DNA of 64,000 bases from Dawidia cretensis (lineage in GTDB: Bacteria; Bacteroidota; Bacteroidia; Cytophagales; Cyclobacteriaceae), in NCBI RefSeq assembly GCF_018598175.1, contig NZ_JAHESE010000001.1, positions 1 to 64,000 on the forward strand, written 5' to 3'. A program made the translations under genes and the position numbers. Numbering within the stretch: the stretch's first letter is position 1; every line of letters starts with the position of its first letter. Under the pieces are notes generated by a model. The model searched no databases and was not told the origin of the DNA. It saw only the letters and a list, made by a program, of their open reading frames with translations. Shown here piece after piece: positions 10,401 through 18,180 of this stretch.

Positions 10401-13068
10401 TTGCCACGGTCAGGTTGCCACCACTCATTTCAAATGTACATTCCTGGTACGGCAGCGCAAAGCGCGGATATTCGTGAAAGCTGGGGCCTACCTGTCCGGC
10501 TGTTCCTACGTTCACCGAGCCACCGGTTTGTTTATATGCAAAGCGGTTGTTGGCACCAAGATAGGTCGTTCGAATCTGCCAGGTGTTGAGGGTACCACCT
10601 TCCATCTGGAATACTCCGGAACCACCGCCGAGCAATCCGCGCGAGAAGCCGAGGTTCATGGTGCCTTTGGTAAGCCGCAGCAAACCGAATACATAGATCT
10701 GACGCCCGTTGTCGCCGGTGTCGGTTGTGTTGGTAACCTGAATGTCGATATTGTCGCCGTTTACCCACAGGGCGGCATTTTGCGGAATGGGCCATCCACC
10801 GCCGATACCGCCGCCGCCGTTTATCACGAGGTTGGGAATGGTGATGGTTCCTTGTAATTGCAACGTACCGTTGATCAGCGACAGCGCATTGTCGGATATA
10901 TAATTAGGCGCGGCGCCCGAGTAGTTTTGGTTAGTGGGACCGAACAGACGGAAGTTGGCTACGTTGGAAGAGTTGATCGTTAGCATGGCCTGCTGGCCCG
11001 TACCCTTGTTAACAACGAGCCGGTAAAAGTCGGTTTGCCCATGCAGCGTAAAGCTGTTGTCGCTCAGACCGGTAACAGTCACTTCGACAACGTTCCTTTT
11101 TAAGTTACGGCCATAGATCGTACCGGCCGTATAGGCGGCGTCCGTCAATTGCGTATCGGTATCATCAAAGAGCTTGATGGAACCGTTGTTGACAATATTG
11201 CCCGTGATGGTCATTTGGTGCGCCGCGGTGGGGGTACCCGTGCTGGTGCGAATGCGGCCGTTGGCCGATACTGTGAGGTTACCACTCAGCACGATCGTGC
11301 GACGGGTGGTAGAGCCGTTGTTTATCTGCCAGGTAACGGTACCGCTACTTCCCGTCTGTGTGATGTTGAAGTCACTGTTGACAGTCAGGTCGCTACCGCT
11401 GACAAACGTGATGGCGGCGTTGGTGCTGTTGGTCAACCACAACTTGTTATAAACTGTTTGTGTTGTCGAAAGCGCACCCCCTGTGTTATAATACTCCACG
11501 GTACCACCGGTGCCGGCGGCCACGAAGTTGGTGTACGTACCGGCCGGCAGGTTGACACTACCGATACGCAACAGACCGGCACCGCTTACGGTACCCAGGG
11601 TATTGTCGGTCATGGTCGTCATGTCGAGCACGGCACCGCCCTGGATGGTGGTGCTGCCGAGGACGATATTAGAAGTATCGGCCGTAATAGTAAAGCCGTT
11701 GAGAATCACGACCTGGTCACCGGGTTGCGGTGGCAGGTTGAGCGGATTGACCAGGGTGGTACCCGAAGGATCTTGCGTCCAGTTCTCCCAGTTTTTCCAG
11801 AAACCGGTCTGGTAGCTATACCAGGTCATGGGGTAAGCATTGGCAGTACCGATAGTATAGTAATACGTGCCCGTGCGGAGCGGTTGGCCGGCTGCGCCCG
11901 TGAAATAGTTGTCGGCGGCCATAACCGTACCGCCCGTAAGGGATGTCCATGAACCGTTGCCGGCATTCAGAAACCAGTTGGTGTCGTAGTTGGCCTCCAC
12001 GTCACCACCCGAAATGTCGTCTAATTCATTATAATAGAAGCGTGCGCCGGCATTGAGGGTCGTGGCGGCGTTGTTGCCCGAAACCAACAGGCGGAATGTA
12101 CGCCGCAACTGTCCCTGAATACTTGTGTTAAAGATCGGTTTGATCGATAATGTACTGCCGGATGTTGGGGTTCCACCGGCCACGACACCTGCAGCGCTCA
12201 AATCGAGCGGCGTATAGCCACCGGTAGGCGTACCGACAGGATAAAATATACGCCATTGATTGACGCTACCGGAGTTTTCGCGGATCAGCTGGCTGGTAGA
12301 CGTAGCCTTACCGTCAAGCTCAATGTAGCGGTTTGCGCTATAAATAGGAATGGTCGCCGCGGCGGTCAACGTGATGTTTGCCGGAGCCAGTACCGACAGC
12401 AGGCCGTCGCTGGCAAAGTTGAGCGTGCCGTTTATGCGAAGCGGCTGGGTGGTCGATACGTTCCCGCCACTATTCGTCATTCTGTAGAGCTGGATGAGGC
12501 TACCGGTGCCGGTAATCGTTTGGCCAGAGCCCGTAAAAGCGACTGTAGTCGAAACGGTTAGGTTTGCGGCCACAGGTACTGTACCGAAGTCGAAGGTACC
12601 GTTGTTTTCCAGGTCACCACCGATGTTAAACGTGTGGGTGTTTGTACCGGTGGCACCGTTGCGGATTGTTCCGCCGGTGCCTACAGTGACGTCGTTCAGG
12701 ACCGAAAATGCTATGGTGTTGTTATTGTTGCCAAATTGCAGCGTACCATTGACGGTAAGGTTGAGCACCGAGCGCAGTGAGGCCGCAGGCTGGTTGCCAG
12801 ACCGGTAGATCACCGTATGGTTGGCGGCAATGATCACGTCATCATCGGGACCCGGCGTTTGTTGACACCCACCACAGGGAACCGCGCCACCGTGACCGGT
12901 GTTCGACCATGTAGTATTTGCGTCCCAATTGGCATTACCGGCACCAGCCGTGGCATTTCGGCTGTAAAACGTTTGTTGAGCACTTGCCTGTTGAGCCCCC
13001 AGGAGGGTGCAGAAAACAAGCACTGTAATGGACACGTGCCAGCCCGTTTTAAAGATTGAAGGAACCAT
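4459..13068 (-). CDS. Giant T9SS-secreted repeat protein, probable beta-helix surface adhesin
   Basis: 2869 residues, 8.6 kb. A signal peptide ends near residue 30 (TLLGAQQASAQ). The body is rich in Gly, Thr, Asn and Ser, and its short strand-like repeats (GGxLTV, NGTLxFxG, VNNGSIKL) suggest a right-handed beta-helix or stacked-strand fold. Four related supermodules can be seen. Their heads, of the type YYSR..W..NTTWS, lie near residues 34, 418, 1346 and 2256. Their tails, YPVGTxTxYTP or a variant followed by YWxV, lie near residues 272, 1192, 2099 and 2535. A recurring LPAGxYTxFV..GGTxEY unit occurs in modules 2, 3 and 4. An FnIII-like segment (about 2680-2780) and a type A T9SS sorting domain (PNPIVDQV to the C-terminal KFRLVHL) end the protein. 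Surface anchoring, adhesion or gliding are inferences; no catalytic motif was recognised. A -7 box lies at 13173-13180. Confidence 0.85.
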   Translation of the reverse strand: MVPSIFKTGWHVSITVLVFCTLLGAQQASAQQTFYSRNATAGAGNANWDANTTWSNTGHGGAVPCGGCQQTPGPDDDVIIAANHTVIYRSGNQPAASLRSVLNLTVNGTLQFGNNNNTIAFSVLNDVTVGTGGTIRNGATGTNTHTFNIGGDLENNGTFDFGTVPVAANLTVSTTVAFTGSGQTITGTGSLIQLYRMTNSGGNVSTTQPLRINGTLNFASDGLLSVLAPANITLTAAATIPIYSANRYIELDGKATSTSQLIRENSGSVNQWRIFYPVGTPTGGYTPLDLSAAGVVAGGTPTSGSTLSIKPIFNTSIQGQLRRTFRLLVSGNNAATTLNAGARFYYNELDDISGGDVEANYDTNWFLNAGNGSWTSLTGGTVMAADNYFTGAAGQPLRTGTYYYTIGTANAYPMTWYSYQTGFWKNWENWTQDPSGTTLVNPLNLPPQPGDQVVILNGFTITADTSNIVLGSTTIQGGAVLDMTTMTDNTLGTVSGAGLLRIGSVNLPAGTYTNFVAAGTGGTVEYYNTGGALSTTQTVYNKLWLTNSTNAAITFVSGSDLTVNSDFNITQTGSSGTVTWQINNGSTTRRTIVLSGNLTVSANGRIRTSTGTPTAAHQMTITGNIVNNGSIKLFDDTDTQLTDAAYTAGTIYGRNLKRNVVEVTVTGLSDNSFTLHGQTDFYRLVVNKGTGQQAMLTINSSNVANFRLFGPTNQNYSGAAPNYISDNALSLINGTLQLQGTITIPNLVINGGGGIGGGWPIPQNAALWVNGDNIDIQVTNTTDTGDNGRQIYVFGLLRLTKGTMNLGFSRGLLGGGSGVFQMEGGTLNTWQIRTTYLGANNRFAYKQTGGSVNVGTAGQVGPSFHEYPRFALPYQECTFEMSGGNLTVATPTDANGQTRNGGMLIYAATSNIKVTGGNVYAQLPASNVNFTICSTAPFYNLDISKTSTAGTSGAVLSSLIFDDGTAYTRPAQPLTVLNDLTISGGDALLDCNSLDLTVGGNFQIATGTTYRPDDNTTTFNGTGAQAWTQSGTIANLYRVVMQKTAGTLTLGGSGTFPNITSSLELTAGTLADNTKTLTVTGTLSNSAVHASTGAGTGAIVLNNAASNTIGGANGTFGNLTIQTGAVVYTAGKQTVTNTLRLVTANTTLNIGSYNLTVLGTIVPSAGFGNNCNIETSGLQNAGGLTRKATSAADILFPVGTSTVLYTPVTINATATTAGTITVRPVKGAHPNVTTIGQSVQFYWRVTSDGFAGLGAVSHKTYTYSTAARDNAGAGYRAARYDPVTYSWSYSNAAYASNAVPGTTTIAVGASPHEFNTGTPGAWVNSAGSMLDGEYTAGNMAAFQTVTVYYSRLNGAWNANTTWSTNPDRVAAATGTPCLTCPVVIGSADGSLAHTVTITDANKSCGSLELNLNAFLDCGTITGHNFGTNVGGGTVAGRGTLRIGSAVFPAGDFINFLGPDGGTVEWYGTTKTLPATGPGPQNLNLLNYYNLILNPYPANTIYLSANDMLVYNNLTKTGTGNIYIDDTGNRKLVINNNFDIVEGAFSLRTGAVADMYVGNITIGPDGLFNMSGATAQVHNITVTGSIVNNGRLYLRSTSHVANLLFTGESNASLTGTGEDGTILNVVTVDKGTSQTPVLMFDLGGTVQTLGTNWLNLVNGTFAFNNENTYTISTNTTPYNIPSTARLKIDKGVVNIIGNVTNNAGDLTLAGTLEVTGGSVNINAAANNRTVNNDIEYAAAGTPTIIVSGGDLYVNGSIRRPTTTLSGALVYNQSGGTVTVGGRNAAGVNTRGVFEIENNPGSSFTMTGGTLSVSRSTAGTAYADLYINPVTSHVLPNATIEIGTSTTSAVSTTLSLNIVPTIGNLSILGTTTKQTVNIRSSKLNLSGTLQINNNTELETNTLDVTIGGDLSILGTGIYDGTIGGGNTTTFNGSGAQTGDLTATSTFQNITIDKGAGVATLTGTTSINNLNILRGVLSVSGTLNVNGNIVNNSTQVGNGFIMMSGTATTHTITSGGGSFTNLSLGGTALTKTVDVVGNTTINGTLDFTTSGTYRYLNIASNQWVFGSQNNPVSNAGTNRFIRTNGVSSDLGVVRNWSTGTNTFTYPVGTRTNYTPATYTLNVSTPGRLTVIAVNEQHPTASANGQYILNYYWMVQRDNSLVYGNNGTHTYQFPSGVVGGGSGTFMGAHLDAINLIGWTRPVGALNAAAADPRILTITNGLTFDASPSVPANMPQPGGEYHYTAGTTQTLPNPVQPVYTRYSDVGGGNATTAKSVTGANWNLATNWTLSSTGYGLPLSTVPVGRPVVILDEARMNMNTSGQRAFSTRIDGLLYTGSLSTPTVGHNLGAISGTGTLRTATNTLPAGNYTQFVSAGGGTIEYIAPMTMNNRNTYNHVSVIGSGVLTMTNTDLILNGNMTIGTGTTLDNSTNNRDITIAGNWTNNSTFNTGTGAVIFTGNNTQTVNGSTAFYNMVLSKSGGRVVLNGTGTTTVNNAFTLTTGYMITSATNPLIFAPAATWTGAGEQSFVSGPMRRNVPAGGSFQFPSGGFNTLAPINRYRPVRLSSTSAADTWTGQYIAGSPTTDGFNSATFNTVNLGDVSVHEYWLVSRSGSAAANLTLSYDVGSYKPPTIGVLANLRVVRWTGSQWDFPPGATSFVQDGSTAAGTVTVSTVTNFSPFTFGSTDQFTPLPLKWIDFTAQRAGTGIALDWITEKERNASHFEVERSEDGRTYTQIGTVEAVNSESKNKYDFFDKKANMQTRYYYRIRQVDLDQQSSYSNVLSVLEITGEQNAKARWAVTPNPIVDQVIFWQQDEISNGQLQAVLTTATGVQVFVGAGTLQTLNERIERVMNTAGAGVYILQLSDGNYQEKFRLVHL

Positions 13069-13172
13069 ATGACCTATTAAGATTAAGCGTAAGCTAAAAA
13101 ATGTACATACTGAACAGTAAAAAGAAGGGTTTTTCGGGGAGACTTTCTAAGATGTACATATCCCCGGCTTTA

Positions 13173-13180
13173 CAAAGGTA
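13173..13180 (-). promoter_or_regulatory. -7 promoter box of the giant gene
   Basis: The reverse strand reads TACCTTTG, an exact TAnnTTTG match, 105 nt upstream of the ATG at 13068. It implies a leader of about 100 nt. Confidence 0.55.
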
Positions 13181-13286
13181 AGCGGAAAAATATTACGCCC
13201 TGAGCCCATTTTCCTGCCATGTAACCTTTCCGAATTATTCCTATTATTGCGGAGCCAATCTTAGATGATTGGCATTTTTTTATCCT

Positions 13287-15356
13287 ATGCGTACCAAAGC
13301 CATTACCCGACTGCTTTTCCTGGTGGGAGTCATCACCTGGCTGGCCTTGGTATTTGCTGAAATTTCGATCGTATTCAGTATTTCGAGCAATCTCAAACAG
13401 GAACTACCCACCTGGCTGCCCGGTATCCTGCTGAACCTGTATATCCTATCTGTTTTCTATTACTTCAAATTGCGGATCGAACGTGATGAAGTGCTCAATT
13501 TCGTCGACCTGCTTTGGCGTGTATTTGCCACCGGTTTGGTGTCAACGGTGATCTCGCTCAGCTTGCGGTTGCTGGAGGTACTTATGGGCAGCACCCGGCT
13601 TCCCAAGAGCCTTGTCTTTAACGACTTTATTTATCTGATCAACCTCGGGCTCATGATCGGTTTCCTGCTCATGGCCTTTACCGTGTGGAAACGGCTCATT
13701 CTGTATCAGAAGTCGAAGTGGCTGCTACGCCTCTGGACTTTCTTTGAGGTGGGGCTGCTGCTCTCCCTCTTGTACAACAGCTTTAATATACCGGTGGTGG
13801 AATGGTTGTACGGCACCATGTTCGGCATCTTTGTACTGACCGGTCTGGTGTTGTCGGGCAACATGAAGTGGGTGGCGTACCTTAACTTCCGCCAGAAATG
13901 GACCAGCTTGCTGTTGCTACTGCTGACAATCTTTTACCTGTTGTATCTCATCTACACCAACCGCACGTTGGTGACCGTGCTCGGCCAGGCCATGCCCTCC
14001 ATGCAGATGCTGACCGACTACCAGGAGCATATCTTCATTCTGTCGGTGATCGTCTTTGTGACGGTGTACAGCATTTTCTCTTTCCTGGTGATTTTGTTCA
14101 ACCTGCCGACGACGTCGGTCTTTGAACAAAAGCTGGAGGAGGTGGTGAACTTCCAACGCATCAGCCAGTCCATTCAGACCGAGCAGAGCGAAGACAGCGT
14201 ATACAATATTTTGCTGGAGACATCCGTCAGTACAGTATTCGCCGACGCGGCGTGGCTGGAAGTAAATCTGCGGCAACATAATTACCGGCTGTTCACCTAT
14301 AAGATTACCGAGAAAGAGGCGTACGATATCATCAACCACCTCAAGACGCACAACGTCAAGGGTGTTCTTGAACAGAGCAGCGACAAGACCAAAAACCTGT
14401 CGAAGCACCTGGCATCGTTGAAGGGCTCGCGCTTCCGCTCGATCCTGGCCTTCCCGATCTATGTCAAGGGCGAGAACATCGGCACGCTGGCGCTGCTGCG
14501 CGAGCTGCCCGATGGCTTTAATAAAGAGATGACGAAGATCGTGTCGACCTTTGCCAACCAGGCGGGTATATCGATCGAGAATTTCCGCCTCATGGAGGAG
14601 GCACTGCAAAACGAACGTTACAAAGAGGAGCTCAAGATTGCCAAGACGGTGCAGAAAAGCCTGTTGCCGGCTGTGCTGGAAAAGGATGACGACTTTGATA
14701 TCGCGGCGTTCTCGGAATCTGCCGACGAAGTAGGCGGCGACTATTACGACACCTTGCGGATCAACGACCACCTGGTTTCGCTCATCATTGCCGACGTGTC
14801 GGGCAAGGGTACGACGGCGGCGTTCCACATGTCGCAGATGAAAGGGATCTTTCATAGCCTGGCGCAGGAGGATATTGAACCAGATGAGTTCATGTCGCGT
14901 TCTAACCAGGCATTAATATACTGCCTGGAACGCGGATCGTTCATTTCGGCCACCTATTTCATGATCAACACCCAAACGAAAAAGATCCGCTATGCGCGTG
15001 CAGGGCATTGCCCGGTATTGTATTACAGCACAGCAAAAAAAACCACGGAATATTTCAAGGACAAAGGCGTTGCGCTGGGTATGGTGCGTAATAAAAGCTA
15101 TAAGAAATTTATCCAGGCGAACGAATTCAGCTATTGCCCCGACGATATCATGGTGCTGTATACCGACGGCATCACGGAAGCGAAGGATGGCAAGAATGAA
15201 GAGTTCGGCTATGATCGCCTGGAGCAGATAGTGATGGAGGTACATGATCGTCCCGTGCGGGAAATACAGGAGCAGTTGATCCAGCGCCTGTATGATTTTT
15301 CCGGTACGGAGAATATCAACGACGACTACACTACCATGATCGTGAAATTTAAATAA
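13287..15356 (+). CDS. Membrane-bound GAF-PP2C phosphatase (RsbU/SpoIIE type)
   Basis: 689 residues from the ATG at 13287 (MRTKAITRLLFLVG); an in-frame TTG 18 nt upstream is less likely. The N-terminal 285 residues hold about eight hydrophobic helices. A GAF-like domain follows (about 300-450), then a short amphipathic helix (NERYKEELKIAKTVQKSLLP) and a SpoIIE/RsbU phosphatase domain (about 470-689). The metal-binding signatures GGDYYD, ADVSGKG, TDGITEA and NDDYTTM are all present, so it should be active. Such enzymes dephosphorylate a STAS anti-anti-sigma protein, and a STAS gene and an RsbW-like kinase gene follow directly. The input signal is presumably sensed by the membrane or GAF part. 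Confidence 0.93.
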   Translation: MRTKAITRLLFLVGVITWLALVFAEISIVFSISSNLKQELPTWLPGILLNLYILSVFYYFKLRIERDEVLNFVDLLWRVFATGLVSTVISLSLRLLEVLMGSTRLPKSLVFNDFIYLINLGLMIGFLLMAFTVWKRLILYQKSKWLLRLWTFFEVGLLLSLLYNSFNIPVVEWLYGTMFGIFVLTGLVLSGNMKWVAYLNFRQKWTSLLLLLLTIFYLLYLIYTNRTLVTVLGQAMPSMQMLTDYQEHIFILSVIVFVTVYSIFSFLVILFNLPTTSVFEQKLEEVVNFQRISQSIQTEQSEDSVYNILLETSVSTVFADAAWLEVNLRQHNYRLFTYKITEKEAYDIINHLKTHNVKGVLEQSSDKTKNLSKHLASLKGSRFRSILAFPIYVKGENIGTLALLRELPDGFNKEMTKIVSTFANQAGISIENFRLMEEALQNERYKEELKIAKTVQKSLLPAVLEKDDDFDIAAFSESADEVGGDYYDTLRINDHLVSLIIADVSGKGTTAAFHMSQMKGIFHSLAQEDIEPDEFMSRSNQALIYCLERGSFISATYFMINTQTKKIRYARAGHCPVLYYSTAKKTTEYFKDKGVALGMVRNKSYKKFIQANEFSYCPDDIMVLYTDGITEAKDGKNEEFGYDRLEQIVMEVHDRPVREIQEQLIQRLYDFSGTENINDDYTTMIVKFK

Positions 15357-15427
15357 TAGGCCGCCAGCCCCTAAAAAGGCGACCGGTCAGGAACTAAAAC
15401 ATTAAAATTAAAACAACGTTATAACCT

Positions 15428-15766
15428 ATGATCCACATCAGGAGAATACAGGAAGACGGTGCAGATGTGATCGCACTCATCGGCGAAATTGACGCCAGTT
15501 CTTCCATAGAGCTTGATCTGGCGATTGCCAAGAGTGTGGGAGAAGGATTCGAAAAGATCCTTGTGGACTGCGGTGCGCTCGAATACATTTCATCAGCGGG
15601 ATTGGGAGTGTTTATGTCGTATATCGAAGAGTTCAAGGACCGCGGCATCAAGATGGTGCTGTTTGGCATGAGCGACAAGGTATGGCATACCTTTAGTATC
15701 CTGGGACTGGGCGAGCTGCTGCAGATTGGAAAAGATAAGGTAGAGGCAAAGCAAATGATCGCATGA
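15428..15766 (+). CDS. STAS-domain anti-sigma factor antagonist (RsbV-like)
   Basis: 112 residues forming one STAS domain. The signature YISSAGLGVFMSYI places Ser56 at the position of the phosphoserine in SpoIIAA/RsbV; the usual preceding Asp is Ser, as in many non-Firmicute homologues. Unphosphorylated it should bind and sequester the kinase encoded by the next gene. Its stop overlaps the next start by 4 nt (ATGA), which indicates translational coupling. It lies 71 nt after the phosphatase gene. Confidence 0.93.
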   Translation: MIHIRRIQEDGADVIALIGEIDASSSIELDLAIAKSVGEGFEKILVDCGALEYISSAGLGVFMSYIEEFKDRGIKMVLFGMSDKVWHTFSILGLGELLQIGKDKVEAKQMIA

Positions 15767-16182
15767 AATACGTGCATAAAGTTGGATGCAGCATCGAGAA
15801 CCTGAAGGGCGTGCGTGATTTTATACGGGTATCGCTGAAAAATCATGGAGTGGCCGATCTGGAGATCAGCGAAATTGTACTGGCACTGGACGAGATGTGC
15901 TCAAACCTGATGATACACGCCCACCACTGCAACCCGGAAGACCTGTTTGAGCTGCACATCGACATTGATAAAAACGACCCGGTGGTCTTTGAGATTGTCG
16001 ACGACGGCACCGTGTTTGATATTAACCAATTTCACGCGCCTGCGCTCGACAACATCGTTCAGGAAAAACGCAAGGGCGGCCTCGGCATCCGTCTGGTTAA
16101 ATCAATCATGGACAAAATCGAATATCAAAATCGCAGCGGCCGCAACGTTTGCCGTCTGATCAAATCCGTTCATTTTCAGTAA
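15763..16182 (+). CDS. RsbW/SpoIIAB-like anti-sigma serine kinase (HATPase_c)
   Basis: 139 residues with a GHKL ATPase fold: N-box ALDEMCSNLMIHAH (Glu44, Asn48), G1 box EIVDDG and G2 box KGGLGIRLVK. It lacks a histidine-kinase dimerisation domain, which fits an RsbW-type serine kinase that phosphorylates the STAS partner encoded by the overlapping upstream gene. No sigma factor or other obvious output is encoded nearby. Many such kinases in Bacteroidota control something other than sigma-B, so the output here is unknown. Confidence 0.9.
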   Translation: MKYVHKVGCSIENLKGVRDFIRVSLKNHGVADLEISEIVLALDEMCSNLMIHAHHCNPEDLFELHIDIDKNDPVVFEIVDDGTVFDINQFHAPALDNIVQEKRKGGLGIRLVKSIMDKIEYQNRSGRNVCRLIKSVHFQ

Positions 16183-16206
16183 TCCCCTTACCCCGAACCA
16201 ACGCCT

Positions 16207-18180
16207 ATGAGACTATTTGCAGTGTGTATTCTGCTCGGTTGTGCTTTTGCTAGCACATCCCTGCAGGCGCAGAAACAAAAAAAGGCACCCAAGCCTGTCA
16301 CGCTGTTTACCGTTAACAAGAAACCCGTTACGGCCGAAGAGTTTATTTACCTCTACAACAAAAATCACCAGAACAAATCGGAGGACTTCACCACGACAAA
16401 GATCGATGAGTATCTCACATTGTTCATCAACTTCAAGCTGAAGGTCGAAGAGGCCCGCACCCGCGGCATGGACACCACCGGTAGCTTTATACGCGAATAC
16501 AATCAGTATAAAGACGAGCTACGCCGTCCCTACCTGCCCGACACCAAAATCACCGACAGCCTGACGCGGCTTACATACGAGCGCTTAAAGGAAGAGGTCA
16601 AAGCCTCGCATATTTTGTTAAATATCAAAGCGGATGCTTCGCCTGCCGATACCGTAGCGGTATATAACCGTCTGGTCGATATTCGCAATAAGATCATTGC
16701 CGGCGAAGACTTTGGTAAAGCTGCCATGCAGTATTCCGAAGATCCCTCCGCGCGCATGAACCAGGGCAACCTCGGCTACTTTACCGCGCTGCAGATGGTC
16801 TATCCGTTTGAGAATGCTGCCTATACCACCAAGCCCGGACAAGTAAGCATGCCGGTGCGTACGCGTTTTGGCTACCACCTGCTCTATATTGCCGATCGCC
16901 GCCCCTCGCAGGGCGAAGTAGAAGTGTCGCACATCATGCTGCGCACAGGCGAAGGCAAAGACAACGAAAAAGTAAAGAACCAGATCTTCGAGCTCGTCGA
17001 CGAATTACAAGCGGGTGTGAAGTGGGACGATTTGTGTAAGCAATACTCTGAAGACCCGGGCTCGAAAGACAACGGCGGCAAGCTGCGGCCCTTTGGCCCC
17101 GGCGCAATGGCCAGCATTCCAGACTTTGAGCGGACGGCGTTTGCCCTGAAAAATCCGGGCGACATATCCGACCCCTTTCAAACCGCCTACGGGTGGCACA
17201 TCGTGCGCCTGGAACGCAAAATTCCACTGGGCACTTTTGAAGCCGTAAGCCCTACGCTCAAGAGCCGCGTGAACCGCGACGAGCGCACTCAGCTATCCAA
17301 GCAAGCCATGGAGCTCAAGTGGCGTCGTGACTACCAGTTCCGCGAGGACGCCGTGGTGAAGGCCCGCGTGCTGGCCCTGGGCGACACGTCCCTGCACAAT
17401 GCCCAGTGGAAAGCCCCCGTCGTGCCCAACGCCGCGCGCGACATGGTGTTTTCCCTGACGGGCAAAAGCTACACTGTTCAAGACTTTTTGCAATACGCGC
17501 AGAAAATGCAGCGTCCCAATACACAAGACCCCGCCAAGTATTTGGAGCAGTTATACAACCATTTTGTCGATGCCAGCATCCTATCGCTGCTGGAGGCTAA
17601 GATCGTGCGCGAAAACCCCGAATACGGCTACCTCTTAAAAGAATATTACGAAGGCATTTTGCTGTTCGAGATCATGGAAAAGGAGGTTTGGAACAAAGCT
17701 TCGACCGATTCGGTGGGGCAGCGGCGCTTCTTCGAAGCAAACGCGGCCCTCTATAAAGCTGGTGAGCGGGCCCGGGCTACGTTTTATTCGGCCTCTACGC
17801 CAGGCTTTGAGGCCACCCTGCGGCCACTGCTACAAGGCGGCCAGGCCGACGAAGCCCGAATCCAGCAAGTAGCAGCCGAAAACAAGGTGAAGACCGAGAC
17901 CGGCGTGTTTACGAAGGAGGAGAAGCCGGTGCTGCAGAAGGTCACCTGGGGCGCGCCGGGCGTGTACACCGCAGAAAACAATGGATTATATTACCTTGTA
18001 CGGCTCAACGAGATAATTCCCCCCGGCCTTATGTCGTTTGAAGAGGCAAGGCCGTCGGTCATTTCCGACTACCAGAGCGACCTGGAAAAACGCTGGATTG
18101 AGGAATTAAAGAAAAAATACCCCGTAAAAGTGAATGGAAAAGGGAAGCAATACACTCTTCAGAAACTTCAGGCGAAGTAA
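16207..18180 (+). CDS. Periplasmic peptidylprolyl isomerase with two parvulin domains
   Basis: 657 residues with a signal peptide (LLGCAFASTSLQAQ, cleavage near residue 22). After an N-terminal SurA-like helical region come two consecutive parvulin/rotamase domains, at about residues 128-230 (ASHILLNIK to FGYHLLYIADRRP) and 237-340 (VSHIMLRTG to YGWHIVRLERK). A long C-terminal chaperone-like region of about 310 residues follows. It is predicted to help outer-membrane proteins fold in the periplasm. It is the first of three related genes in a row, 24 nt after the RsbW-like gene. The Bacteroidota cluster PpiC-lipoprotein-SurA-MoxR is intact here. Confidence 0.9.
   Translation: MRLFAVCILLGCAFASTSLQAQKQKKAPKPVTLFTVNKKPVTAEEFIYLYNKNHQNKSEDFTTTKIDEYLTLFINFKLKVEEARTRGMDTTGSFIREYNQYKDELRRPYLPDTKITDSLTRLTYERLKEEVKASHILLNIKADASPADTVAVYNRLVDIRNKIIAGEDFGKAAMQYSEDPSARMNQGNLGYFTALQMVYPFENAAYTTKPGQVSMPVRTRFGYHLLYIADRRPSQGEVEVSHIMLRTGEGKDNEKVKNQIFELVDELQAGVKWDDLCKQYSEDPGSKDNGGKLRPFGPGAMASIPDFERTAFALKNPGDISDPFQTAYGWHIVRLERKIPLGTFEAVSPTLKSRVNRDERTQLSKQAMELKWRRDYQFREDAVVKARVLALGDTSLHNAQWKAPVVPNAARDMVFSLTGKSYTVQDFLQYAQKMQRPNTQDPAKYLEQLYNHFVDASILSLLEAKIVRENPEYGYLLKEYYEGILLFEIMEKEVWNKASTDSVGQRRFFEANAALYKAGERARATFYSASTPGFEATLRPLLQGGQADEARIQQVAAENKVKTETGVFTKEEKPVLQKVTWGAPGVYTAENNGLYYLVRLNEIIPPGLMSFEEARPSVISDYQSDLEKRWIEELKKKYPVKVNGKGKQYTLQKLQAK

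Noticed and set aside
13917-14855. 312-codon reverse frame opposite the PP2C phosphatase gene
   Set aside because: The forward protein has all family motifs across this stretch. The reverse frame is His/Arg/Gln-rich, typical of an antisense shadow.
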